Part shown: piece after piece, positions 1 through 6,770 of the stretch
How the letters are laid out: each line of letters begins with the position of its first letter
Numbering within the stretch: the stretch's first letter is position 1
Origin: Actinotignum schaalii
GTDB taxonomy: Bacteria > Actinomycetota > Actinomycetes > Actinomycetales > Actinomycetaceae
Length of the DNA stretch: 51,649 nucleotides
Direction: 5' to 3'
Assembly (NCBI RefSeq): GCF_028864145.1
Contig: NZ_JARBHJ010000012.1
Coordinates: 1 to 51,649 of the forward strand
Made by a program: the position numbers and the translations under genes
Notes under the pieces: generated by a model
The model's database searches: none
Told to the model about the DNA's origin: nothing
Seen by the model: the letters and a program-made list of their open reading frames with translations, nothing else

Positions 1-96
1 TTCGAGGATAGGTAAGAGTTGATTCGAAAGGTACCCGCGATGGTCGCCTTTGTGCATGCCGACACGAGGATCACCGCGGGATACAGATACACCACA

Positions 97-1269
97 CTAA
101 CGGACGCAACCGACTACATCTCCATCAGGCTTAACGAGAATGTTTCCAGGGTGAACGTCGCCTATAACCACTCCTTTCGAATGGATTATTTCAACGGCTC
201 TTACTATCGCCTTAGAGAGAGCTAACGCCACGTTCTTATAAGCTTGTTTGGAGTCACGGCCAAGACCGACTGCGTTGAAAGGAAAACGCTCATTGCGCCA
301 AGAGCTTAGAGATTGCGCTTCAATATATTCCAACTCTGCGTACTGATGTTCCCAGACGGTGAAAGTTCTGACGAACTTCGGTGCGCATCCTGTCCCTTCA
401 AGGGCGATAAGAGCGCGAACTTCTTGCTCTTGATGAGCAATAGCGTCCCGACCATTAATGTCAAGACCGGCAAATGGTCTTGCTTCCTTAAGGATCGTGA
501 TGCTGTGTGGGCCTTTTCCAACCGCTTTATAGACCCCACCCCCATTAGAAAAATGTAGCGGTTTTAATTCCTTGTAATTATCTAATTCATTAGTGGTCAG
601 GCTCTGATTGTATTGTCCGATCGCTTCCCCTACAACGCGGGGTATCTCAACATCTTTCGGAATAATAAATCGCGGGACACGCTCATCCTCAATCAGATGA
701 TCGTTAGCATCTGGAATTGCTGCGACTATCTGGTCTTGCTCGTCGGTGATAATTAGTGGAACAAATGCACCGTACCTAAAAAATATTGGCCCACTTCGGA
801 ATCGAACATCGCTTAAGATATAGGGTCCGGACCGGCCTTTTAGTAAGTTTTGGAGCTCCTCTACAATACGATTGAGCTCATCATTGTCTGATGGATAGAT
901 AGTAATGAACTTACCGCTTGATGCCCTCGACGCCTCCTTCACGTTGGAGCGTAAATGCTCTCGAGGTCCTGCAAGACATTTAAATGCAATCCGATTCAAG
1001 AAGCACCGGCTGCTTACTACCTGTAGGGTATCTAAGGCGTTTTCTGGAGTGGCAGAGATGTGCACTTTCCAGCCGTGGGTACGAAGCTTATGTATTATCG
1101 GAAAAAACACGCGCCAACCATCAGATTCGTAGCTAATCCAATCGGGCGGCAGGTTCATAATCGACGATAATTGGTCAGTATCATTCTGTAGACTTTGGGA
1201 CGGTGCAGAGAAAAACGGCGATGAGGGGTCGCACCAGCGAATGTACCGATGAACTTCCTGAGCCATCAT
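97..1269 (-). pseudogene. Truncated class III/IV lanthipeptide synthetase (LanKC-like), N-terminal part
   Basis: Such enzymes phosphorylate Ser/Thr of a precursor peptide, eliminate phosphate and cyclise with Cys. The 390 residues begin at ATG 1269. They contain a lyase-like stretch (residues ~60-180: GWKVHISAT, SGKFITIYPSD, GPYILSDVRFR, FFRYGAF) and then a Ser/Thr-kinase-like domain with a glycine-rich loop (GGGVYKAVGKG) and the catalytic loop GDVHPGNILV near residue 375. Reading then stops (TAG at 97-99), before the DFE-like metal-binding motif and the whole LanC-like cyclase domain. Family members are usually 800-900 residues. The 96 bases left of the stop do not restore the kinase in another frame as far as I can see. 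I found no precursor-peptide gene upstream. The family call is recognition from motifs; breakage by frameshift or rearrangement is inferred. Confidence 0.72.
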
Positions 1270-1816
1270 CTCACCTTCATATATCTTTGTTCTAGAGTAG
1301 TTGAAATCGACACCATTGTGTGATTTACGCTACCATTTCCCGATGGTTTGCGCAAGGTTTTGAGCGATGGGATACCTGTTCTAGGAGGAGTGAGGCACCC
1401 CTTCCATAGGGTTTTAAGGCGTGTTAGCTACGAAAACCTCTGGCTGTGACATCAATGCGCAGTAAGAAGCACACTATGAACGCGGCCTCTAGGCACTGTC
1501 AGGTTGTCACCACTAAGTCTGGTCCGCGTTGTAACAATCGGCTCTGTCTAGTCATACCGGAACCTCGCCGAGCCTGACGGCTGTAGGGCAGGAACCTCTT
1601 GTGGTGCGACTGTAGGCATCCTTAGCCAAACAGCTAGCGGAGTCGCATGGGAATGGTGCGTTCGTTAAGACGTCAAGATCGTCTATATGCGAGCCACTCT
1701 CTCTGGAGTGTACAAACGAATCGGATCGCCTTGCAGCTTTGCTACCACACGAATCAAGGTAGTTGCCCTACGATTCTTAGCGTGTTAGCATATGTGTGAA
1801 CAGTATTGGAGGAGTT
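1270..1816. other. Intergenic region without a convincing gene
   Basis: About 550 bp between the divergent synthetase fragment and the repressor. A 40-codon frame at 1455-1577 (+) encodes a TKSGPRC-like Cys motif reminiscent of tiny zinc-binding phage proteins, but it has no ribosome site. Short minus-strand frames here are 8-23 codons long and do not look like lanthipeptide precursors. GTTAGCTA (1423-1430) and GTTAGCAT (1784-1791) match half-sites of the palindrome at 2899-2926, so the repressor may also bind here. The left end of the prophage should lie in this stretch, but no attachment core is visible. Confidence 0.4.
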
Positions 1817-2191
1817 ATGAATGACTGTGTGAAGTTTGGTGAGTTTGTGGCGGAACGCCGTAAGCAGCACGGTTACACGATGCGTAAGTTTGCTGACATG
1901 ATTGGTGTGACTGCTCCGTATCTTAGTGATATTGAGAAGGGCCGGCGGGCTGCGCCTGATGGCAAGCTTGAGGAGATTGCGGCGGCGTTGCGGCTTAGCA
2001 GGGTCGAGCGGGAGCGGATGTTTGATCTTGCTGCGCTGACTCGTGACAATCAGGTTTCGGCAGACTTGACTGGTTACATCATGGATAGAGATCTTGCTCG
2101 CGTGGCTTTGCGGCGTGCTAAGGAGCGGGATCTTAGTGATTCGCAGTGGCGGAGCATTATTGACATTATCGAGGGGGAGGATCTTTGCTAG
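1817..2191 (+). CDS. XRE-family helix-turn-helix repressor
   Basis: 124-residue DNA-binding protein, probably the lysogeny repressor. The N-terminal HTH covers residues ~5-60 (FVAERRKQHGYTMRKFADM then GVTAPYLSDIEKGRRAAP, the classical Cro/cI-type recognition segment). The C-terminal half is helical and charged and probably dimerises. I prefer ATG 1817 over GTG 1796 because GGAGGAG lies at 1808-1814, right before it. The stop overlaps the start of the ImmA-like gene, so the two are translationally coupled. Pairing of an XRE repressor with an ImmA protease is the arrangement known from ICEBs1 and many phages, where the protease cleaves the repressor after DNA damage. The likely operator is the palindrome at 2899-2926. 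Confidence 0.9.
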   Translation: MNDCVKFGEFVAERRKQHGYTMRKFADMIGVTAPYLSDIEKGRRAAPDGKLEEIAAALRLSRVERERMFDLAALTRDNQVSADLTGYIMDRDLARVALRRAKERDLSDSQWRSIIDIIEGEDLC

Positions 2192-2862
2192 TGCGCACTC
2201 AACCCGAATTCCTTAGCAAAGGGGCGCTCGAATCTATCGCTGAGTACTTTCTTAGGGTCTACCGTGGTGACGGGCGTCTCGAGGATCGGATTCCGCTCGA
2301 CATTGATGACTTCGCGGAATTTCACTTGCGGGCTACGATCGACTATCACCAGCTTTCTAGTGATGGCAGTGTTCTTGGCATGTCGGTCTTCCGAGAGCTT
2401 ACCGTTCCGGCTGTCGGGGATGGGTCTTGCAAGGCCGATATGGTGTTTTCTGCGCGGACCATCGTGATTGACCATAAGGCTCTTAGTAAATCGCCAGAAA
2501 GCAGACTGCGGTTCACTATAGCGCACGAGTGTGCGCATCTGATACTCCACCATGACAGCGTTTTGGAGGACTCGCCGATGAGATGTTCTAGTAGGTCGAG
2601 CTATAGGGCGCTGACCACGGAGTCTGAAAACGCCCGCACTGATAGCTTCGATCGCGCAGAATATCAAGCCAATTATCTAGGCGCAGCGTTGCTGATGCCT
2701 CGCTCCACTTTTTCACGGGCCTACCGTGAGCTTGTTCCGGATGGGTGGTATGGGCTTGAGGAGCAGGAAAAACACAAGGTGGTTAGTGTCCTTGCTGACG
2801 CGTTTGAGACCTCTTTGCTGGCAACTAGTCTTCGGATCAAGAACCTCAAACTCGCCAGGTAA
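2185..2862 (+). CDS. ImmA/IrrE-family metallopeptidase (anti-repressor protease)
   Basis: 225 residues. The zinc-protease motif HECAH (HExxH) sits near residue 113 in the context RFTIAHECAHLILHH, with a later acidic helix (FDRAEYQANYLGAALLMP, third metal ligand E) typical of ImmA/IrrE. It should cleave the XRE protein encoded just upstream and so induce the element. Two starts compete. TTG 2185 lies 4 nt after the GGGGGAGG at 2173-2180, and GTG 2191 lies 10 nt after it; both overlap the end of the repressor gene. Family and role follow from motif plus neighbour; the trigger is not visible in the sequence. Confidence 0.9.
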   Translation: MLVRTQPEFLSKGALESIAEYFLRVYRGDGRLEDRIPLDIDDFAEFHLRATIDYHQLSSDGSVLGMSVFRELTVPAVGDGSCKADMVFSARTIVIDHKALSKSPESRLRFTIAHECAHLILHHDSVLEDSPMRCSSRSSYRALTTESENARTDSFDRAEYQANYLGAALLMPRSTFSRAYRELVPDGWYGLEEQEKHKVVSVLADAFETSLLATSLRIKNLKLAR

Positions 2863-2898
2863 CTCTAGGTGGCTGAGCTTGTGGTGTTTTTTTTAACC

Positions 2899-2926
2899 AT
2901 TTAGTTAGCTAGTTAGCTAACTAAAT
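2899..2926. promoter_or_regulatory. 28-bp palindromic operator upstream of the early operon
   Basis: Arms ATTTAGTTAGCTA and TAGCTAACTAAAT are a perfect 13-bp inverted repeat around a 2-bp centre (GT). It lies 16 bp before the first small early gene and directly after immA. The arms contain the repeated unit TTAGTTAGCTA. No T-run follows on either strand, so this is not a terminator. It is the best candidate for the operator bound by the XRE repressor; binding is inferred. Confidence 0.7.
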
Positions 2927-2942
2927 AAGAGAGGGGGTGTTG

Positions 2943-3104
2943 ATGCAGACCATCAAGAACTATGACGGGAAGACAATCTGTCGCGTGGAGTGTGACCACA
3001 GGCTTATTGAGATCGTCTATAAGGGCTGTCGGTCTTGGCTGTGGTTTGACGAGACTGGCCGTTTCTATCAAATCCATGAACCTCGGTCGCCGTTGAGGGG
3101 CTGA
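2943..3104 (+). CDS. Small early phage protein, 53 residues, unknown function
   Basis: ATG 2943 follows a GGGGG ribosome site (2933-2937) and lies just downstream of the palindromic operator. The product (starts MQTIKNYDGKTICRVEC, ends in a basic tail) is rich in aromatic residues (WLWFDETGRFY) with three Cys. I do not recognise a family. Position as first gene after the operator suggests an early regulatory or excision role, but nothing in the sequence shows it. Confidence 0.6.
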   Translation: MQTIKNYDGKTICRVECDHRLIEIVYKGCRSWLWFDETGRFYQIHEPRSPLRG

Positions 3105-3160
3105 CGCTTAAGCAGATAACTGAATACTGATTCATACAAGTTCGATCCGCAGAACCGCTA

Positions 3161-3224
3161 GACGGGCATGGATCACGCATCACCTCGTTTTCGAGGGGCG
3201 TGAACCTGCCCGTCTTGTCGTTTT
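3161..3224 (+). terminator. Long branched hairpin, possible attenuator/terminator
   Basis: GACGGGC (3161-3167) pairs with GCCCGTC (3208-3214). Inside it CACGC/GCGTG and CCTCG-TTTT-CGAGG continue the stem. It is followed by TTGTCGTTTTT, a loose T-run, so partial transcription termination between the first early gene and the sigma-like gene is plausible. Confidence 0.55.
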
Positions 3225-3238
3225 TACTGACGGGCGGA

Positions 3239-3265
3239 CTCCTGCGGATCCCAATCCGACAGGAG
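3239..3265 (+). promoter_or_regulatory. Hairpin burying the ribosome site of the sigma-like gene
   Basis: CTCCTG (3239-3244) pairs with CAGGAG (3260-3265), and GGAT with ATCC inside. CAGGAG is the Shine-Dalgarno sequence of the gene starting at 3273. The pairing would hide it unless another factor or the upstream hairpin changes the fold. Structure seen by eye; regulatory effect inferred. Confidence 0.55.
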
Positions 3266-3272
3266 AACGCCA

Positions 3273-4022
3273 ATGCGAAATCACAAGACCGAAACCCGCT
3301 CGCAGGGTTCACAACCGCTACTGACTATCCGCTTCAAGCACGAAGCTGATTGTGCTGGCAATAAGTCTGTTACTGAAATCTACACTCTGAAGGGTGAAGA
3401 TCTAGCGGTCATGATCGAGACTGATCGCTGTGAGCGGGCAGTGCGGTCCGGGAGGTCTATCGCGGAGGTTGAGCCGCGTCATCCGCAGGCCATTCTTGAC
3501 GATCTGTGGCGTGCGGAAGAGGCGAATGCTCACGAGACGCATCGTGGGGATCGAGGAAAAGCTAAGAAGAAATGCACCTGTGGCGCTGGCTGCGGTGAGC
3601 GTCGCGGGTGCCGTCTACCCAAAACCCATCCCTGGTCACTGGATCAGATGCTCGAGATCGACCGCGATCCTACTGCCTCTGAACGCACACCAGAAGATGC
3701 GGTTATAGCCAACGAGGAAGCCCAAGAACGTGCTTCGGATCTAGCAGCCATGCGCTCAGCGGTCGCTCAACTTAGTGACAAACACCAGCTTATCGTCAAT
3801 CTCATGATCGATCAAGAAATGAGTCAAGCCGAGATAGCCCGACACCTAGGGGTAACGCGAGCGCGGGTGTCGCAACTGTTCCGAGAGGTGAAAACCGCAG
3901 TGATTGACGCTGTGCGACAGGCGGGGCTTAACAGTGGCGGGTCTGTCGGCAGTGGGGTGAAGGGAGTGGCCAGCCGGGCTACTTCCACCACCACAGAAAG
4001 GCAGGGGAAGAGTAATGACTAG
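3273..4022 (+). CDS. Sigma-70 region 4-like phage regulatory protein
   Basis: 249 residues. A C-terminal sigma region 4 helix-turn-helix is clear at residues ~165-215 (LSDKHQLIVNLMIDQEMSQ, AEIARHLGVTRARVSQLFRE). The N-terminal half is not a sigma region 2. It carries a basic Cys cluster (CTCGAGCGERRGC, residues ~108-120) that may bind zinc. No -10-recognition domain is present, so this is more likely a transcription regulator than a full sigma factor. ATG 3273 follows CAGGAG, which is buried in a hairpin. The last ~30 residues are encoded by one copy of the TTAACA-N11-GTCGGCAGT element, which suggests the tail was added by read-through into that element. Confidence 0.75.
   Translation: MRNHKTETRSQGSQPLLTIRFKHEADCAGNKSVTEIYTLKGEDLAVMIETDRCERAVRSGRSIAEVEPRHPQAILDDLWRAEEANAHETHRGDRGKAKKKCTCGAGCGERRGCRLPKTHPWSLDQMLEIDRDPTASERTPEDAVIANEEAQERASDLAAMRSAVAQLSDKHQLIVNLMIDQEMSQAEIARHLGVTRARVSQLFREVKTAVIDAVRQAGLNSGGSVGSGVKGVASRATSTTTERQGKSND
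3928..3968 (+). repeat. Spaced repeat copy A (TTAACA-N11-GTCGGCAGT)
   Basis: TTAACA at 3928-3933, GTCGGCAGT at 3945-3953, followed by GGGGTGAAGGGAGTG. It lies within the 3' end of the sigma-like gene and 62 bp (motif end to start codon) before the next gene at 4015. 25 consecutive bases (3944-3968) are identical to copy D at 30480-30504. Confidence 0.8.
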
Positions 4023-4266
4023 TCATCGGCTCAAACTCCACATCGCCCAAGACATCCCAGAGGATCCCGGAATCGTAGCCACGAAGGCTATCCCTATTCG
4101 TGAACGACTATTACGCCTACTACTGGGTAAGCGCCGTCAGGTTACGCTCGTGGTTCCTGGCGATAGTGTCCGCCAGATCGATATCACCGAACACTTGGAC
4201 AGCGACGATGATCTATTGGCTTTGGCTGACGCGGTCGGTGTCACTGGCAGGGGTGATGCGGCGTGA
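4015..4266 (+). CDS. Hypothetical phage protein, 83 residues
   Basis: ATG 4015 overlaps the end of the sigma-like gene by 8 bp and follows GGGGAAGAG. The protein has a basic centre (IRERLLRLLLGKRRQVTLVV) and an acidic C-terminal half. No family is recognised. Its position between the regulator and the replication genes, and overlaps at both ends, show it belongs to the early operon. Confidence 0.6.
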   Translation: MTSHRLKLHIAQDIPEDPGIVATKAIPIRERLLRLLLGKRRQVTLVVPGDSVRQIDITEHLDSDDDLLALADAVGVTGRGDAA

Positions 4267-4679
4267 ACATCACCACAGCGAATCGGCGTATTGCGGCACT
4301 GAACCAGATAGCTGAGGGCGTGGCGTTGCTCGCTCAAGTGATCGAGGAGGAAGCGTGGGAATTGCTTGAGGATCACGCTGGCGCGTCAGGTGTGCGTCCG
4401 CTTGCTGCCGCCCAACTGGTACAACCAGCGATCCAGCCAGCCGCCCCACCCTGGGACGACCAGCCAGAACCACAACCTGCTGATACTCCAAGTGCTCCCG
4501 AAGCCACTGCGGTGTCGTTGGAACAAGTGCGAGGTGTGCTCGCCCAGCTCTCGCAGGCGGGGCATACAGCGAAAGTGCGGGAGCTGATTCAGGCAGCTGG
4601 CGCGGAAAAGTTGTCCGAGGTTGATCCGGGTAAGTACGCCTGGTTGCTGGAGCGGGCGAAGGGGCTGTCTGATGCCTGA
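4263..4679 (+). CDS. Hypothetical phage replication-module protein, 138 residues
   Basis: GTG 4263 overlaps the previous gene by 4 bp (GTGA). The N-terminal ~45 residues are helical, followed by a Pro/Gln-rich linker (PAIQPAAPPWDDQPEPQPAD). The C-terminal helical domain (residues ~80-138) is of the kind VRGVLAQLSQAGHTAKVREL, ending in YAWLLERAKGL. A domain of this kind is often found next to DUF2800/DUF2815 genes in phages of Gram-positive bacteria; its function is unknown to me. The stop overlaps the next start by 8 bp. Confidence 0.65.
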   Translation: MNITTANRRIAALNQIAEGVALLAQVIEEEAWELLEDHAGASGVRPLAAAQLVQPAIQPAAPPWDDQPEPQPADTPSAPEATAVSLEQVRGVLAQLSQAGHTAKVRELIQAAGAEKLSEVDPGKYAWLLERAKGLSDA

Positions 4680-5826
4680 CCAACATGCGATCCTGTCTGC
4701 GTCTGGTGCGCACCGGTGGCTTTCCTGCCCACCCTCGGCACGCTTGGAAGCCAGCCTGCCAGAATCCACGAGCCCAGCTGCGGAGCAAGGCACGGTTGCT
4801 CACGCGTTGGCGGAGTGGAAACTTAGGCGTGCCCTGCATGACGCGCCTACGACCAAGCCTGTCTCGGACTGGATTGATACCGAGATGGATCAACTCACTG
4901 ACGACTACGTCGCCTTCATACAAGAACAATTGCGTGAGACCCGACGGGTATGTGGAGATCCGGTGGTGCTCATTGAGCAGCGCTTGGACTTTAGCCACAT
5001 TGTCCCTGGTGGGTTTGGTACTGGGGACTGCGTGATCATCGCAGAACCCGCACTGCAGATCATCGATTTGAAGTATGGGCAAGGCGTCCTGGTAGACGCA
5101 GAGCACAACCCGCAGTTGATGCTCTACGCCCTCGGCGCGCTGCATGCCTTCGGGCCTCTGTATGCGATTGATGAGGTTGCGGTCACGATCTACCAGCCCC
5201 GCCGCTCCAACATCTCTACCTGGACTATCCCGGTCACTGACCTAGAGGCCTGGGCTGAAGAAACCGTCAAACCGCGTGCCGTGTTGGCGGCTAAAGGTGA
5301 TGGTGACTTCGTATCTGGTGAGTGGTGCCGGTTTTGCAAACTCTCCGCTACTTGCAGGGCTCGCGCCCAAGCCAACCTAGCGCTTGCCAAGTTGGAGTTT
5401 GCCCCACCAGCCGAACTCACGGACACAGAAATCGCGGACGTGCTCGCCCGTCTCCCAGAACTAAAGGCGTGGGCCACTGACGTTGAGGCTCACGCGCTGT
5501 CATTAGCGGTGAATCAGGGCAAGCAATGGGCGGGTTTCAAGCTGGTCGAAGGCCGCAGCATCCGCAAATACATCGATGAAGCCAAAGTCGCTGAGGTGGC
5601 CCAGGCCGCCGGAATCACCGACATTTGGCAGCAAAGGCTCAAGACCATCACTGCGCTGGAAAAACAGCTAGGCAAGAAACGCTTCAACGAACTCTTCGCT
5701 GGCCTAGTGGTCAAACCCGCCGGCAAGCCTGCGCTGGTGCCCGAGACAGATAAGCGCCCAGCACTGAAAACCTGTGGGGCTGACACAGAGTTCAGCCCAA
5801 TTACATCCACACCTAAGAACAAGTAA
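4672..5826 (+). CDS. DUF2800-family PD-(D/E)XK nuclease
   Basis: 384 residues. ATG 4672 (MPDQHAILSASGAHRW) is preceded by AGGGG and matches the usual family start, which begins with a Ser-Ala-Ser and HRWLSCP segment. RecB/Cas4-like nuclease features are visible: GFGTGDCVII then IIDLKYGQG (D and K of the catalytic core), a helix with QLMLYALGA, and C-terminal cysteines (WCRFCKLSATCRARA) that may hold an Fe-S cluster or zinc. It probably acts as the phage exonuclease in recombination-dependent replication, together with the ssDNA-binding DUF2815 gene next door and the polymerase beyond. Confidence 0.85.
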   Translation: MPDQHAILSASGAHRWLSCPPSARLEASLPESTSPAAEQGTVAHALAEWKLRRALHDAPTTKPVSDWIDTEMDQLTDDYVAFIQEQLRETRRVCGDPVVLIEQRLDFSHIVPGGFGTGDCVIIAEPALQIIDLKYGQGVLVDAEHNPQLMLYALGALHAFGPLYAIDEVAVTIYQPRRSNISTWTIPVTDLEAWAEETVKPRAVLAAKGDGDFVSGEWCRFCKLSATCRARAQANLALAKLEFAPPAELTDTEIADVLARLPELKAWATDVEAHALSLAVNQGKQWAGFKLVEGRSIRKYIDEAKVAEVAQAAGITDIWQQRLKTITALEKQLGKKRFNELFAGLVVKPAGKPALVPETDKRPALKTCGADTEFSPITSTPKNK

Positions 5827-5841
5827 GAAAAGAGGAAACAA

Positions 5842-6414
5842 ATGACTACGAACACTATGCAGAACCAGAATCCGACCCGTGTTGTCACCGGTGAAGTCCG
5901 GCTGTCTTACGCACACGTGTGGGAACCTAACTCCATCCAAGGAGGAAAACCCAAATACTCCGTCAGCTTGATCATTCCTAAAACCGACCGATCTACTATC
6001 AGCGCGATTGAACGTGCGATCGACGCCGCGATTGATGCTGGAGTCGGCAAGTTTGGTGGCAAGAAACCGAACAAGGCCGCGTTGAAGCTGCCGTTGCGTG
6101 ATGGGGATATTGAACGAGATGACGACGCCTATCAAAACTCTATGTTTGTGAATGCTAACTCGATTACCGCACCCCAGATCGTGGATGAGAATGTCGCACC
6201 TATCCTGGACCGCTCCGAGGTCTACTCCGGCTGCTACGCCCGCGTGAGCCTGTCGTTCTACGCGTTCAACACCAACGGAAACAGGGGTATCGCCTGCGGG
6301 CTCGGCAACATCCAAAAGACCCGTGACGGCGAACCCCTGGGCGCAGGGCGCATCAGCGCTGAGTCTGACTTCGGACCAGCCATCAGTGCTGGCACGGATG
6401 ACTTCTTGAACTAA
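5842..6414 (+). CDS. DUF2815-family single-strand DNA-binding protein
   Basis: 190 residues. ATG 5842 follows AAGAGGAAAC. The N-terminal half has the pattern VVTGEVRLSYAHVWEP then KYSVSLIIPKTD, recognised in DUF2815 proteins, which have an OB-fold-like beta structure and act as single-strand binding or annealing partners in phages. A following segment (SEVYSGCYARVSLSFYAFN and GNRGIACGLGNIQKTRDGEP) fits the family end. It stands 15 bp after DUF2800 in one operon. Confidence 0.85.
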   Translation: MTTNTMQNQNPTRVVTGEVRLSYAHVWEPNSIQGGKPKYSVSLIIPKTDRSTISAIERAIDAAIDAGVGKFGGKKPNKAALKLPLRDGDIERDDDAYQNSMFVNANSITAPQIVDENVAPILDRSEVYSGCYARVSLSFYAFNTNGNRGIACGLGNIQKTRDGEPLGAGRISAESDFGPAISAGTDDFLN

Positions 6415-6435
6415 GAGGTAAGGAGAACACAAGTT

Positions 6436-6672
6436 ATGGATTGGTATCTTATCGCGCACTGTTTCCTAGCCGGCATGTTCGTGTGCTTGTGGTGGCAGAT
6501 CAACGAACTAGTTACCGAAGAGATCGCCTACTGGATTCTGTCTCGCAAGCGCAGACGCGAACACCGACAGGTCGAAGAAAAACTCGCAGTCCTCAAGGCC
6601 GACCTTGAACGGCACAAGACCGAGCAAGCCACGCCGGACACTGTCACTGACAAGACCTGTGACGCTGACTAG
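6436..6672 (+). CDS. Small membrane-anchored coiled-coil protein
   Basis: 78 residues; ATG 6436 after AAGGAG. One hydrophobic segment at the N-terminus (YLIAHCFLAGMFVCLWW) is followed by a basic and then heptad-like charged helix (RREHRQVEEKLAVLKADLE). No family is recognised. Such proteins are common in phage early operons; membrane location is inferred. Confidence 0.6.
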   Translation: MDWYLIAHCFLAGMFVCLWWQINELVTEEIAYWILSRKRRREHRQVEEKLAVLKADLERHKTEQATPDTVTDKTCDAD

Positions 6673-6699
6673 CCCAGTAATCCCATTGTCCTGACCGGT

Positions 6700-6749
6700 T
6701 GCTGGGAGAAGACCATGTCCTTTGTGTGGAGCATGGTTTTCTCCCAGCA
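6700..6749 (+). promoter_or_regulatory. 18-bp near-perfect hairpin in front of the DNA polymerase gene
   Basis: TGCTGGGAGAAGACCATG (6700-6717) pairs with CATGGTTTTCTCCCAGCA (6732-6749). There are seventeen Watson-Crick pairs, one G-U, and a 14-nt loop. The ribosome site GGAG (6757-6760) follows 7 nt later and the start codon at 6771. No T-run follows directly, so it is probably a leader structure (RNase processing, stability or attenuation) rather than a terminator. Confidence 0.7.
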
Positions 6750-6770
6750 CCCCTATGGAGTGTTTTGTTT

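Noticed and set aside
1540-1670. Frame rich in Cys/Ser/Thr (GCRAGTSCGATVGILSQTAS) resembling a lanthipeptide core
   Set aside because: It has no start codon or ribosome site, and it is on the strand opposite to the synthetase.
2899-2926. Palindrome read as a terminator of immA
   Set aside because: The T-run lies before, not after it, on the plus strand.
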